Below are positions 22,324-36,787 of a stretch of 64,000 nucleotides of DNA, in pieces (position 1 is the first letter of the stretch; every line of letters starts with the position of its first letter). The DNA comes from Heliocybe sulcata (Eukaryota; Basidiomycota; Agaricomycetes; Gloeophyllales; Gloeophyllaceae), in assembly GCA_004369045.1 (NCBI GenBank), contig ML213527.1:232982-296981 (forward strand), written 5' to 3'. The translations under genes and the position numbers were made by a program. The notes beneath the pieces are model-generated. The model did not search any database. It was not told the origin of the DNA and saw only the letters and a list, made by a program, of their open reading frames with translations.

Positions 22324-24232
22324 ATGGCTTCGGGACCACCGGTGTTCAAATTCTCTCGGGAAGCGTACGCGGTCAAAGTTCAGAATATAGCGCAGACTGG
22401 TATGCCATCTATTTAGTCGGCTGAACGGGGCTCACGTGTCGCTCTAGCGAGCCGTTACGAGATCATCAGTCTATTCAGCAACCTTGTCGGTCAGTGAGCA
22501 GATATCAATTTTCATTTTTCTAGGCGACTGACTGAGGGATAAATGCAGGCGATGTTCGTGAGTGCGAAGAAAGTGTGGACGATTCGAAGGGTCGTACTAT
22601 GGTTCTGACGTTTCATACGCGTGATGCCTGCAAGTGAGTGGATGCATACCCGGATCACGGACTTCTGCTCATGGTACGATAGGAAAGCGCTCTGCATGTC
22701 TGGTTACACTGTTGGAGGTGTTCCTCTGTGAGTACTGTAGCTGTATTGTGGTCATCATCAGTGCACCCTGTGCATGCATATATTGCGCGTATATGCATCC
22801 CTGGCTGTATACTGACCAAGTATATGCGTAGTGCGGTGTCATCTCTGTGCCCATTGAACAATCATCGGACCGGTACGCAGGTCAAGCAATCAGACGAACG
22901 GCGCAACCTCTACGTTCTTGGTTTGCCTTTTGACTTAACTAAGTGAGCTGCCATCGAGGAACTGTTATCAGTACCACAAGGACTGATCATTGTCATAGGC
23001 CTGAATTTACTGCGATATTCTCTCGCTATGGGACTGTGCGCCACTCTGTAATACTGGCCACTGTTGATAACGCTTCTCGGCGTCGGGGTTTTGTTGTCAT
23101 GTCGAGCCATGCGGAAGCCAGGGCAGCGTTAACTGCGCTCTCCCGTACGGAAATCAAGTATGTTCCAAGGTGCTCTCCTTGCCTGGGGCAGTCATGAATT
23201 GATCTACAGGGGCTACCGTATCGATGTGTCGTGGGCCGTCGTCCAGCGTTCTCAAGGCAAGTACCGCTATAAATGTTTTTCTGCGTTCTTCCTTATACAT
23301 CCATTTTCTCTCTCAGGTTTTCTTGACGGGGGCGACCGTACTATGATGCTGTCGCGCCCTGCGTCTGCTTCCATGGATGAATCGGACGATTCACCCGGTC
23401 CTGACCTGGTCAACAGCGTCGGAGACCATCTCGATGTTCGTCAGGAAAGCCTCCTTACCAGCCGGTCTCCCATCACAGATCAAGGCGCGACTCTACTGGT
23501 CTCCAATTTGCCTACTTTGCTGTTCTCCCAGACTGTTGACCTTTACCCGCTCTTTTGTCCTTTCGGCGACATCAAGAAACTCGAGATTCTGGAACCTGCT
23601 TCAGCCGCTAGTCAACCATCTACTATCTCCGTCCTTCTCCAATATGCTTGTATCACGAGCGCGCAGGAAGCGAAAGGCGCTCTTCAAAATCAGGTGTACG
23701 CCGGATACGCTATTCGCCTGGAGTATATGAATCCCACCGCTTGCTCTTCGGACCCTGGATCTGACTACTCTGCATTCTCGTCGCTGCGATCCAGCCCGGA
23801 CTTGAGGTCTAGCTTGAACCCTCATGCACCGCCTTTCGTGTTCCAGACCTCTCCGTTCGACGATGCGTTCGCTGCTTTCGACGGTTCTGGCGGGCGTCTC
23901 TCGCAGGTCTACAGCGAACATTCTTCGATTAGGGATCCGAGCGTGTGTGCGAAACCCTTGGCGCCGTCTGCTAGCTTTTCTCGTCTCCCAAAGGTGCCTG
24001 GTCCCTCGTCGAGGTCAGTGACTTCGTCGTATCCGCAGATTATTTACATAGTTAATACATTTCCAGGGAGTGTGCTGGTTATGCCAATCGTCCCGTTCTG
24101 AATCAATGGTCCTACTCCTCGCCGGATCTCCTCGCCAATGCAACGCGCCGCGCCAGCTCGTATCAAAAGGTTATGCCAGGTGCTGGGGCCTTCGACGGCC
24201 ATCTTCAAGTTCCTCGGGGCCTCGTCATCTGA
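22324..24232 (+). CDS. RNA-binding protein with RRM domains
   Basis: Nine exons (22324-22399, 22448-22489, 22549-22633, 22683-22727, 22832-22942, 22999-23157, 23210-23256, 23317-24013, 24067-24232) join to 475 codons plus stop. An N-terminal half-RRM-like segment (residues 1-80) is followed by a clear RRM. Its RNP2 is NLYVLGLP, its RNP1-like strand is RRGFVVMS, and it ends GYRIDVSWAV. A second RRM starts at TLLVSNLP and continues through LFCPFGDIKKLEIL. The C-terminal third is Ser/Pro-rich. The arrangement recalls fungal Mei2-like and general RRM proteins, but no Mei2-type third RRM was found. The intron after SQ is GC-AG (AAG|GCAAGT); a GT alternative brings a stop, so GC-AG is preferred. 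The RNA target is unknown. Confidence 0.87.
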
Positions 24233-24905
24233 AATCCGACGTTGGATCAAAACAAAGCAACCCCTGCTTCTTGGCTGCGTGTCCCAATGCTTCTGCTGCG
24301 ATTCATCTGTATTATCATATCCTGGAGAGAGCTTCTCTCTATCCGTCGACCCTCTGGTTACCTCACCCTCTGCCCGTCTTCATTTGCGCCTGTCTCTTTG
24401 CCTCATGCTGGAAAGGAACTATACTCGAAGTCTGTCATGCAAAAATCCACGTCTCTTGAACTTTTCTCTTTAGACAGCTTGAACGTGTCGTATATTACAT
24501 CCACTGCGTCAATGGTAATATCACTGTGTGTGAGAATCGAATGCGCGCTAGCGAGCAGACTGTTCGTACCAAGAATGTCGGTGGACAGGCTGGTACAGTT
24601 GTACAGTTGACATGTTGACATGCGGATCGCGGTAGCACAAACTTGATACGACAGGAGGACGGTATCTTCCGCCATATGTGCCTTAGGAGTGGCACTTACG
24701 CCGAGCTCGAAGCTGTAGCCAAGGCTAGAGCTGAAGGTAAAGGCCGAGAGCATCATTAAGCTGATTGAAGGAATTATGCTTTATGGAATCGCACTGACAT
24801 CTCTATCCTCTCGGGACAGAAATTTATGCCTTAAGCAGTATCAGTGAGCTGACAACTATACGGTGCTTGACCAAGGATTTGAGATTGCGAACGGCAAAAG
24901 AATAG
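24233..24905. other. Intergenic region, 3' UTR of the RRM gene
   Basis: About 670 bases. The first 200 still look codon-like in two frames but no supported exon joins the RRM gene. A short doubled motif (gtacagtt, then gacatgtt) lies near 24,592-24,620. No gene called. Confidence 0.4.
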
Positions 24906-24978
24906 TAGCAGCAGCTCGTTTCGATCGAGCGACCTTTGGGTTATGAGCCCAACGCGCTTCCAACTGCGCCATGCTGCT
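24906..24978 (-). tRNA. Initiator tRNA-Met (anticodon CAT)
   Basis: A 73-base cloverleaf folds on the minus strand. The acceptor AGCAGCA pairs fully with TGCTGCT and the discriminator is A. The D arm is GCGCAG-TTGGAA-GCGC, the anticodon stem TTGGG/CCCAA with loop CTCATAA, and the T arm GCTCG/CGAGC with loop ATCGAAA. The A1:U72 first pair, the AUCGAAA T-loop (A54 instead of T54) and the D arm match eukaryotic initiator rather than elongator tRNA-Met. It has no intron. It stands alone between the RRM gene and the 3' end of GFAT. Confidence 0.93.
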
Positions 24979-25518
24979 GTTATACACTGTAATTCTAACA
25001 TATATATCAATATATCATTTGACGTAGCTACTGCCCTCTCCACAAAAGTTCTTTATTCTGCGCGATACAACGCCAAATCCAAATTCAACCCAGGAGGCCC
25101 ATGCGCCAAGTGTTATGTTACTATATCCGCGGCTGTCCTATGTTAAATTGAACCCGGTACCCTGGGCTACGACAGATTTCATTAGATCGCACGGCCATTA
25201 CGCTGGGAGATAGCGCTTCTCCCGTATTGCACTATCACCCCGTGCTGGATGCTGCTTACTTTGTACACTTCCAGCCTTGGATCGACATGCACCGCCATGG
25301 ACTTCAAACTAATGCATTGACTTTATGCTATGTACGATATACACGTAATGTCCAGAAATCCTACAACGACGACGGCACGCGCTAAGAGAGCATTACTTTC
25401 CCGATTACAGCGAAAACGAAGGTATAGTGAAACCGTCCGATCGAACACCGCAGTCCATAACCTGCCTTTCATAATCTAACAAGCTTTTGTTTTCCCAGAT
25501 CCGTTGAACGAAACACAT
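24979..25518. other. Intergenic region between tRNA-iMet and GFAT
   Basis: 540 bases including the 5' flank of the tRNA gene and the 3' UTR of GFAT. No other gene seen. Confidence 0.5.
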
Positions 25519-28287
<2,769 letters not shown>

Positions 28288-29713
28288 CGTGACGAGAGTT
28301 AGGCGAGGTACTGTGGATTCTGTAGACTGTATAAATCAACTGTCGCGTAGTGTTCGCACGTACATACCGTGAAGAGCGACGATAGGACTGCACGCTGGCA
28401 GAGGACGGAAGTGGTGAGCAGAACCTGGAGACAGGCTGCGGTATATAAACCGCGACGCGCCTTCCCCTGAGATACCAAATATGGCCAAACATTGCCTCAT
28501 CGCCTTCTTGACATCGACAGCACCGCCAGTAATTTACAGCCACGCATCGCCCCTTCCCAAGCCGGCGTCCCCACTGGAACTCTCCTGCGTTCGAATTCCT
28601 GTGCAATCACCTTGGAGACTTCCTGTTCTCAGGCGGGCCTGTGGCCGACGCTAGTAGAATATCTCCCTTCAGTTATTCTTCGGTCGGGCTCTGATTAAAG
28701 CCGATATGTTCTAAAGACAGGCGATCATGCCATCTCCATACGGGATATCTGACTTTCGTCGATGTATGTCTATTATTCCCAGGAACGCTCTAGCACATCT
28801 GATACAAGTCCAAGTTTAATAATCACTGTCCATCAGTGTAGTCCTATGTATAGTCTTCTGCTATTTTAGCTGCAATTCAACATTCTCGCAGCCAATTGCT
28901 CCGTTGTCGCTCGATGGATCCATGGTCTGGTCTGCTCGTGTTTCAGGACCTCCCAGAGGCCTAGGACTTCATATCTCGCCTGACTGAAAACCCGGCCAAG
29001 CGAAGAAGATACCCTCGATTACCCTGAGTAATCCTCGCAGTTTACTAAATTTTGCATGGTTCGTGGAAGCCCCCGGTAGCTGGCCTCATCTATGATTTCC
29101 TTCATACAGTATGCTGAAACTGGAACAGCCTGAATTGTGACGTTCATCAAAGACATGCTCAGGCAGGCTTTGAACCAGTGCGTCCTTAGTCCAAGTCTCA
29201 CTCATCATGATGCACGGCATATGCCATGCCTCGGATGCTGGGTCTCCGCTGAATGCCCAGTCTTTGCTCTCCTGAGCTTCTAGCAATCGCAAAGGCGTCT
29301 TACAAGAGAGCCTTCATAGCCTGAAATCCTTGATATAGCCGACACACGCGCCTGGTTAAGCGAGCAGTCAGCGCCCGTCAAACTCATCTAGGCCTATAGC
29401 AGATGTTGATAGACGGGTCTGTATGGGCGCAAGATCGATGATATGGCCTGCTAACGCTGAACCCTGTTGATCTGTGATGGCTATCCGTCGGACTACTGCG
29501 TGCCTGGATGGAACTGCATCCCCCATTCTCCTCCGCAAAGCTATTCACTACATGAATGAAGAAGCGAACCATGAGCCAAGACTGAATGACGAAATACAGT
29601 TCCGATTGTGCGAGGTAATACACATTGTCTGACAGGTTGAGCTATCTGAACCACTATACATACATCTTACCACTATACACCTTGTCAATCACCCATGTTC
29701 GTCCATTCGTTCA
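28288..29713. other. Intergenic region upstream of GFAT
   Basis: About 1.4 kb between the GFAT start and the stop of the dioxygenase gene. TATA-like tracts occur at 28,329 and 28,440 but their orientation does not clearly suit GFAT. No open frame on either strand shows a domain. No RNA gene or repeat seen. Confidence 0.45.
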
Positions 29714-31135
29714 TTATAATTTGACCTCCACAGCATGTTCCTTCGCATACTGCTCACGCGCAGCCTTGGACTCGGCAGCAGGCACCAACACGATATCCTG
29801 CTTCAATAGCTTGAAGTGGCTGCCCTTGGGGAACCCGCACTTCCGCGCCTGCTGCTCGTTATCCACGTCATTCAGGGACTGAAATCAGAAGTACGGAACT
29901 AGCTCAGAGTAGCTGGGCAATATTGTAGCAGAGGCACGCACCACGACGAGTGACTTCTTAACACCAAACACCGCATCACTGGCAAGCCAGCTGTCGCCTT
30001 CGGGGTACAGGGCGGTGGTGAGCGTCTGGTAACCGGATGCTTCGACCATCATGTGCAAGTGATTCGGCCGCATATTGTGCCGGTTTAGCATCAATAGCAG
30101 CTCCCCTACCGGGCCCTACATTGTGGTTATCCGTTAGGCTCAACAGGGACAAGAGAGGAGATGACTGACATCACCAGGGATAGGATAGGCTACGGGGACC
30201 ACAGCACGATAACCATATTTACCGTCCTTGTCCGTGTGCAGGCGCCCTCTGCAGTCCGGCTTCTGCCTGTCAGCATACTGCGTGTCGTAGAAGCCTGCAG
30301 AACCAGTCAGTATGTTAGCACGCACGCGTGTGGAACGATCGCACGAGCATGGACTCTCACCGAACTCGTCCGTCTCCCACGTCTCGATGAGTGCGTTCGG
30401 GACGGGCTTCCCATGCGTGTCGATGACCTGGCCCTCGACGTACATGTACTCGCCTTTACCCTCTGACGCAATAGAGTCGCCGTTGTTGACTGAACGGCAT
30501 AATATCGGAATGATTGGAATTGATATAGGGCTAGCGGTAGTAGATACTCACCATCTGGAGCATCCTCCGTGAAGAAGGGCCCAAGCACACTGCTTTCAGT
30601 GCCACCGCTAATTGGAGGGTTGTTCAGCGCGTCTACGAGCGCGGAGATGCCGAGGACGTCCGAGAGCAGGATGAACTCCTGGCGGAGGGGTGTGCAGATC
30701 TGGCCAGTGCGTGTCAGGAATTGAATGGTGTTCATCCATTCTTCGGTGGTGATGCTACAGCTCGGTCAGAACCTCCTACTGAACTGGCCGGCAACGTCAT
30801 ATCCTTGCGAACCTTGTTTCATTGATGAATTGGTGTACGTGCTTAATTAGGTTCTTGAAGATGTACTTCTTGCGGCTGCGCTGAGGTAAGGGCCGACTGC
30901 TTTGCGATATAAAGTACGCTCACTCGTCTGAGCAAAGCTCCGTTAGCTTCAGCAGATTCTCCGTGATCAACTGCGGTCCGTCTGGGTACTGTCAAACAGC
31001 GATATCAGAATGCAGTTCTCAACGTCCCTTCTACTGGCGACATACCGGCAAGTCAAGGCTGGGCGGAGGAATCCCATTCGATACAGCTCGGTTTTGGACG
31101 GGCTTGTTCGGGTCAGTACTGGTGGTAGCAGACAT
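29714..31135 (-). CDS. Intradiol ring-cleavage dioxygenase (catechol/hydroxyquinol 1,2-dioxygenase type)
   Basis: A non-haem Fe(III) enzyme that opens catechol-type rings between the two hydroxyls, used by fungi in breakdown of lignin-derived aromatics. Exons 31135-31046, 30988-30924, 30875-30813, 30754-30552, 30489-30361, 30294-30170, 30115-29942 and 29878-29714 join to 337 codons plus stop. The N-terminal helical dimerisation part (KHVHQFINE, TEEWMNTIQFLTRTG) precedes the beta-sandwich. All four iron ligands are visible: Tyr in GFYDTQY, Tyr in VAYPIP, and two His in RPNHLHM. GPFF and ETWETDEFG are family signatures. There is no signal peptide, so it acts inside the cell. Whether catechol or hydroxyquinol is preferred cannot be read from sequence. 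A TATA-like box lies 55 bases upstream. Confidence 0.93.
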
Positions 31136-31189
31136 GTCGATGCGGGGTCAAATATGGGGAAACGGCACATAGCGAATCAAGTGGTGTGC

Positions 31190-31195
31190 TTTATA
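31190..31195 (-). promoter_or_regulatory. TATA-like box of the dioxygenase gene
   Basis: The minus strand reads AAATATAAAG around this position, 55 bases before the ATG at 31135. Position and match only. Confidence 0.4.
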
Positions 31196-31580
31196 TTTCA
31201 TTCGAGGACGGCTCATCCGTTCCTCCCCATGTTGGGCGGAAGGCCAAATACAGTAACTACGGGCGTCACATTGCCTTGCCGGAGGCCGCGACCAACGACT
31301 GCGAACCCCTCTGTTATCCGTCTAAGGTTCGCTCGTATTCATGCTCAATGCTGGGTATGCCTTTGAGCCAGATATAATCACCCTGCGGTCTCTCGGACTC
31401 TAAGCTCTATGCCTGGATGGATGCCGACTATTATATGTCGGCGGCGGCGAGCTCATGATCATAGTTATTTCTGAGGACGCGTCTGATTACGGCAGAGGTG
31501 AAGTTCATGACGGGGTTGCTTAGAGAACTGGTGTGTCGTATTGCTGGAAACTTTTCTCTGCGTCGCCTTGATCCATCATG

Positions 31581-31609
31581 CATGACGAGTCAGGCATGAC
31601 GAGTCAGGC
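31581..31609. repeat. Two-copy 14-base direct repeat
   Basis: The unit catgacgagtcagg occurs twice, head to tail, separated by one base. The core gacgagtca is close to an AP-1-like site (tgagtca), so it could be a regulatory pair, or a chance slippage product. Confidence 0.5.
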
Positions 31610-32092
31610 AAATGTCAGATTTCAGTGAAGACGGCACCACACTGACATTGGCACTACACCCAGAAATAACTCGGACGACCTAGACGTAGAGCTTCTGTGC
31701 TGCTCGAATCGTATTCTAGTCTCTCGCTGCAAACCTTGTTGAGGCGGCCAGCCAAGCCTCGTAGTTCGGACGTCCGCCTTGCTCTAGATGAAGGACCACG
31801 ACACTACTCACTCCTCGACTTCTTCCGCCCAACGCCTTTCTGGAGTCCCAGCCCTACCGTTCATGCATTGATCGGAATCTGAAGAACCATCTCCCCGGCC
31901 TTTCCCAGACGGCAGGGACAGAATCCTGGGCTACGAGGCTTCTATGACCGTAATGTGCGATGCGTGCGAGATGCAGTCGGCAGGGAACCCCCAGGGATAT
32001 ACATATGTGCCTGGCATTCACAAGGTATCTCTACGTGGATGTAATACGGCAAGTCCTTGAAAGCAGTTTCAACATGATTTACCTCGAATTTC

Positions 32093-33286
32093 CTAAAGTT
32101 CCACGTTCGTTTTCCGCAAGAACCGCAAGAGATGCTGCGTCACTTCCTCAGGTCTCTCCTGCTGCACCCAGTGCCCTGCTCCGTCAACTAAGATAAAGTC
32201 TTCATCATCCATCCTCGCGCATGTATCCTTCCTCATCTTATCAATTGCTCCCGGATTCTGGTACACCCCCCAGTCCTGCTTTCCCGAGAGATACATGGCC
32301 GCCACCTCAATCTTTTTGCCGGCGAACACTTCGAGCTCTTCATTCAGATCTGGCGTTCGCACAACGCGGTACCAGTTCAGCCCTCCTTGGAAGCCTGTCC
32401 GAGTGAACTCGGTGACATAGTAGGCCAAATCGCTGTCGGGCAACCACCGCGACGAAAGGGACGACACGACATCTGGCGAAGGCTCGTGCTTGGCTACCAC
32501 CTCTGGCATCGATGCGTTCATAGGCATGATATAATACTCGGGCATGGTAGCCAGAGCTTCAGCGCTCCGGGTTGGCAAGGCGTGCGCAACCTTATTACCC
32601 TCCCAGTCAGCGCTCTTCATGTGGAAATATGAACGCAGGTAGGTGTGCAGCCCTTGTGGAGGGTGGTGTATGTCCCTGCTTGCTTCAGGCGTTGTATGAT
32701 ACGCCACATAATGCTTCCGCGGTGGGTTGAGCGCTGCAAGGGCGTCGTCCATCTGGGGTGCAAGAAGCGTGATGTCGGGGGAGTGGGAATTGGAGGATGC
32801 GCGCTCAATATCGAATGGTAAGGGTGGTGCCCCTGTGAATGGGGCGCTCGAGCACACGTATGATTTGAACAGGTCTGGTCTGAGTAGAGCGCAGAACCCT
32901 GCGACACGCGACCCGGCGTCGTGCCCTACGATCATTGCGACCGAGGTGTAGCCCAGCGCGTATACCAAAGCAACGGTATCCTTGACGAGGTTCAAGAAGC
33001 GGAATGGCCGTAAGTCATCGTCATACTGGATTGGTCGGGTCTCGTCTGCACCACGGACTGTGGTACGCCCATATCCTCGCTGGTCAGGTGCAACCACGTG
33101 GTATCCCGCGTTGGCCAGTGGCACCATCACATTTCTCCAGGTGAACGCAAGTTCGGGGAAGCCATGCAGCAGGAGTACAAGAGGTGACTTTCCCGACGAT
33201 GGTCGAGGTTTGGCTTCGAGGAAGTAGAGGTTCAAGTCGCCGACAGGCAGAGTCCTCGAGCTGATGCCCTCAGGTAAGCTCGCCAT
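32093..33286 (-). CDS. Alpha/beta-hydrolase, soluble epoxide hydrolase type
   Basis: Intronless gene of 397 codons plus stop. The fold markers are all present: oxyanion-hole HGFPE, the nucleophile elbow GHDAGS (Asp nucleophile, as in epoxide hydrolases and dehalogenases), catalytic acid in SGKQDWGVY, and catalytic His in GAGHWVQQERPEEV. The cap tyrosine region YYVTEFTRTGFQGGLNWYR is the substrate-opening signature of epoxide hydrolases. The Asp-His-Asp triad with cap tyrosines predicts hydrolysis of epoxides to diols through a covalent ester, as in detoxification of aromatic or fatty-acid epoxides. No signal peptide is seen. It sits next to the dioxygenase on the same strand, so a shared role in aromatic breakdown is possible but not shown. 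Confidence 0.92.
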   Translation of the reverse strand: MASLPEGISSRTLPVGDLNLYFLEAKPRPSSGKSPLVLLLHGFPELAFTWRNVMVPLANAGYHVVAPDQRGYGRTTVRGADETRPIQYDDDLRPFRFLNLVKDTVALVYALGYTSVAMIVGHDAGSRVAGFCALLRPDLFKSYVCSSAPFTGAPPLPFDIERASSNSHSPDITLLAPQMDDALAALNPPRKHYVAYHTTPEASRDIHHPPQGLHTYLRSYFHMKSADWEGNKVAHALPTRSAEALATMPEYYIMPMNASMPEVVAKHEPSPDVVSSLSSRWLPDSDLAYYVTEFTRTGFQGGLNWYRVVRTPDLNEELEVFAGKKIEVAAMYLSGKQDWGVYQNPGAIDKMRKDTCARMDDEDFILVDGAGHWVQQERPEEVTQHLLRFLRKTNVEL

Positions 33287-34443
33287 AGTACCGTCTCGTA
33301 TGACGGAGGACCTTGCTTTCTAGTGGGGACGGTACCTTCAAATACTTCAATGACGGTGAGAGGCACTTGATCCCTGGCGATGGCGCCAGGATCAGGTTAA
33401 AGAAAGCGTTTTCGAGATCGCGCACGTATAGTGAGCACGAGGTCTAGTTGTATACAGAATTAGATCGTTGAGATTATACTTAGGCTCTGGATACAGTCAG
33501 CACTTAGACTAGAGCATGACCGCAGAAGGTCACGATGTCATTGCGATAGAGGCGCATCGCGGAAGAGTCGGGGACCCGATCCGACGCCCGAAGCGGAGGC
33601 GCGGCCAGTTTGCAAGCTTTACGGCGCACATCAGCTTGAGGAGTTTTAAAGTAACAAGGTTTTGTTACTGCAGGATACTTCCTCTCGCGAGCTACATCAT
33701 GGAAGACTGAGTAAAGCTCCTGAGCATACACGGCGAAGAATCTAATACCTTCAAATCTAGAGCTTCTTACGAATAAAAATGTTCATCGACGATTGAAAAA
33801 TGCCATACAGAACCTTTTTGGTTTCCTCCTTTAGCCTTAATCTAAAGTTTTCTGCCAGGAAGACAAGGATATGCGCTTCACCTAAGCTTCAAGACGAGAT
33901 AGCCCGCTCAACTGTAGGCTGGACACCATCAGAGCCAAATATGTCACGCGTCCCACGCCTTCTCGGGACCCACAATGACGACGTGTTCCTGCTTTGCACT
34001 CTTGCTCTTACCCTCATGGTCTCTGCTCAACTTCTGCAGGTCTTCAGCTTAGATGCGCCGACTGCTGCTATGGGATCCTCCTGCTGGTTGGACCAGATTC
34101 TCTACCTACGCTACCTCAGGTACTCACCGCCACTCCGTCCTTTCACAAATTCCCATATCAAGTAATTTTTACAACCGTTCGGAAAGCAATCACGCCACTC
34201 AACAGCGTTTTCGCCTTTTCTGGACTTGATCGACATTATCTTGCCTTTGCAAGTAATTCCAGTTCCATAGGCGGTAATTCTGCCTGAGCCACTCGTCGAT
34301 TGCCTGTAAACCCTGTCGTTCAGAAAACATATAAATGCGGGCGAGTTCGAGCATGGAGGAAGCAGCGCTCCCTCGCAGATCAACGCCCTCCCCGCGATAC
34401 CTTCCGCCCTCCTCTCCCCCTTGAGTTCCGCCCTTGAGCAGAG
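33287..34443. other. Divergent intergenic region
   Basis: 1.16 kb between the hydrolase start and the second zinc-finger start. Contains the TATA-like box at 34,330. Short open frames near 33,500-34,290 have no recognised domain. Confidence 0.45.
34330..34335 (+). promoter_or_regulatory. TATA-like box of the second zinc-finger gene
   Basis: TATAAA in the context catataaatg, 109 bases before the ATG at 34444. Position and match only. Confidence 0.4.
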
Positions 34444-35591
34444 ATGCCCAAATCACCTCGGAACACCGCGACCACGTCCACATATGTAAGTTCTTCCGCT
34501 GATGTGCACAGCCACCGCGTGACCTCCGTCCCATAGCCCTACCAGTACCCTGCCACTCGTTCAGAGAAAGGATGGCCGTGCAAGGAATGTGGCGTGGCTT
34601 TCACTCGGAAGACGGGGTTGAAGAGACATAGACAACTGCACCTCCCGGAGGAGGAACGAGAGTGCGTCACACTTGCTCTACCGTGGCATGCCGCCGCTGA
34701 TCATGAGTTTTGCTTTAGCTGGATCCAATGCGAATTCGTCGGCTGCAATTACAAATGTTTGCAGAGGAATAATATGAAGAACCACGTCCATTCCATGCAG
34801 TACGTAACTCCCCTGCAGACGTGTGGCACGTCCCTCATCGTTCATTGAACAGTACATTGGAGCCCATCGGCACCTGCCAAGTATGCGGCCGTGCATTCCG
34901 CGATAGCGCCGCATTCTCTAGACACATGAGCCGCACCCACCCATCGCGCAAGCAGACGAGGAAGAAGCACCCCAAGGGAGTTCTGCCAGACGTTGACATC
35001 TTCGCGGAGGACCGCGACAGCCTCCACCTCCATCGTCAGGCCAGCCCGGTATCGTCGGACGACTCTCACTTGCCGCCGCCGGTCGTGGCTCGTGCCTTCA
35101 CTTTGCACGCTCCAAGCACCTCCAGGTTCGTCGCGGAGCACGACAGTCTCCACCTCTATCGTCAGGCCAGCCCGGTGTCGTCGGACGACTCCCACTCGTC
35201 GCCGCCGGTGGTTGCCCGTGCCTTTACTCTGCATGCTCCCATCACCTCCAGGCTGGGGCCCGTATTCGAATGGGGCACCCCGGCGTCCCTCCCTGTGCAC
35301 CACAGCCCCCTCAATGCATATGCCATTACCACATCGCCGCAACTCCCACTGTGCGCACCCGCGGAGCTGGAGCTCCTGGAGCTTTACAACTCGTTCGACT
35401 TTTCCATGCCACAGCCTGTCACGTTCGACAAGGCCGCGCTGTCCGGAGGTGACCTGGACCTTAGCACGGGATCCCCCTCGGGTTTCGATCTCTTCGATGT
35501 CTGCTACTTGTCCGACTCGCTGTGCTCCCCTCAGCCCGAGCCCGCCATGCCCTCTTCCACTCGTGCGCAAGTGGGCTATGTGCCGCGTTAG
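34444..35591 (+). CDS. C2H2 zinc-finger protein with internal duplication
   Basis: Four exons (34444-34485, 34537-34661, 34719-34799, 34853-35591) join to 328 codons plus stop. Three fingers: CKECGVAFTRKTGLKRHRQLH, then CEFVGCNYKCLQRNNMKNHVHSMH (irregular), then CQVCGRAFRDSAAFSRHMSRTH followed by a basic RKQTRKKH tail. A likely nuclear regulator. After the fingers the protein carries two near-identical segments of about 40 residues (DSLHL-RQASPVSSDDSH and PPVVARAFTLHAP), then a hydrophobic/acidic C-terminus rich in Leu, Pro and Asp that could activate transcription. The fingers differ from those at 18.4 kb, so the two are not recent duplicates. Targets unknown. Confidence 0.86.
35004..35255 (+). 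repeat. Tandem in-frame duplication inside the zinc-finger gene
   Basis: Two copies of about 125 bases lie head to tail (starting at 35,004 and 35,133), differing by a few substitutions and one codon. Each codes for DSLHL(H/Y)RQASPVSSDDSH followed by PPVVARAFTLHAP. The high identity, also at silent positions, suggests a fairly recent event. Confidence 0.85.
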
Positions 35592-36787
35592 CGGGGCGAC
35601 AACGTCTCTGCGCCAGATGCTTTCTTATTACTTGATGTATACTATTGTCTCAATAGGATCTATCTATCGCTTTATATTATGGATGTCTATTCCGGGTCCT
35701 CCTGTCCTACGATGACGACGTATGACTTCCTTAAGTCGGGAAAGGATCAAGGTCTCTTCATCTTCCAAGCGCATGTCGTCGACATCCTGGCCTAACCATC
35801 TCAACGGCGTCTAGTAGTGTCCGCCGGCGCTTATTCACCTTCCCACAGGATCATCATCGCCTTTGAACGCGGAACTCTGAGCGCTGAGTGTTCTCTATCC
35901 CCCAGGGCCGCCCTGGTACGTCAGGACCCGTCCGTCCCAATCCATCACGACAGGATACACAACTAGGTAAGCACCTCCAATAATAACCCGCCATCATGCG
36001 TCACTTTTCTGATTGAAAAAGCCAGGTTCACCAAGCCACTGTATCAGACCCTGCACTCGCGAGATGTACATGTCTGATACCACCCGGCCGTACGAATACC
36101 CATATACAGGCCGCAAACGCTCGTGTGTGCATATCCTGGGCGTCCCTGGACCCTGGACCCACACCAGTTGCTGCGCGACGGGCCCTGGATCCCACGTAAC
36201 GTACGTACCCTGCACGAGTGATCAATTAACCCGTCTTCCCTCCAGATTCCAGAAGCACCATCACCGGTCACCGTTTACCATAGTGCGGCATCCATTCGTA
36301 TGGCATGCCTTCGGCTCGGGGTGGGCGCAGAGGCCGCGGTGGGGCTGGGGAACATCCCGCGCAATGATCCATGTATCGCGTTCCCCACCCAATTACAGCC
36401 AGATTCAAAACCTCACAGTCCACCCAACACAAAGAAACAATCTGTATTCTTCTCCACAAACGTACACCCTCATAGTACACTACTAACACACCCCTTCTAC
36501 CGGCCTCGACGGCCCATTTTGTGAAGAGACAAAGAGAACACCCTAATTGCGAACACAAACACAAATACGAATACGGAATATTGTTATTACAGCGTCCACC
36601 GTCGAACCACGGGCGTGACCGAAAAATGCAGGGGACCGCGAACAGGGCGGGGGGTAATGCAACGAAACAGATAATTGCAAGAGACAACGAAACGAAAGCA
36701 AGCGTGGCAGATGGAAGAAACGAACGAACGACAAGGCTCCCAATTGCGACAGTCTATACACGGGAAAGGGAGGGGAAGGTATCAACA
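35592..36787. other. Convergent intergenic region
   Basis: 1.2 kb between the second zinc-finger stop and the stop of the first membrane-protein gene. A-rich from about 36,400 to 36,780. No gene recognised. Confidence 0.45.

Larger units (their letters stand above)
31136..32092. other. Intergenic region with a short direct repeat
   Basis: About 960 bases between the dioxygenase start and the stop of the hydrolase gene on the same strand. Holds the dioxygenase promoter and the two-copy repeat at 31,581. No gene seen. Confidence 0.5.
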
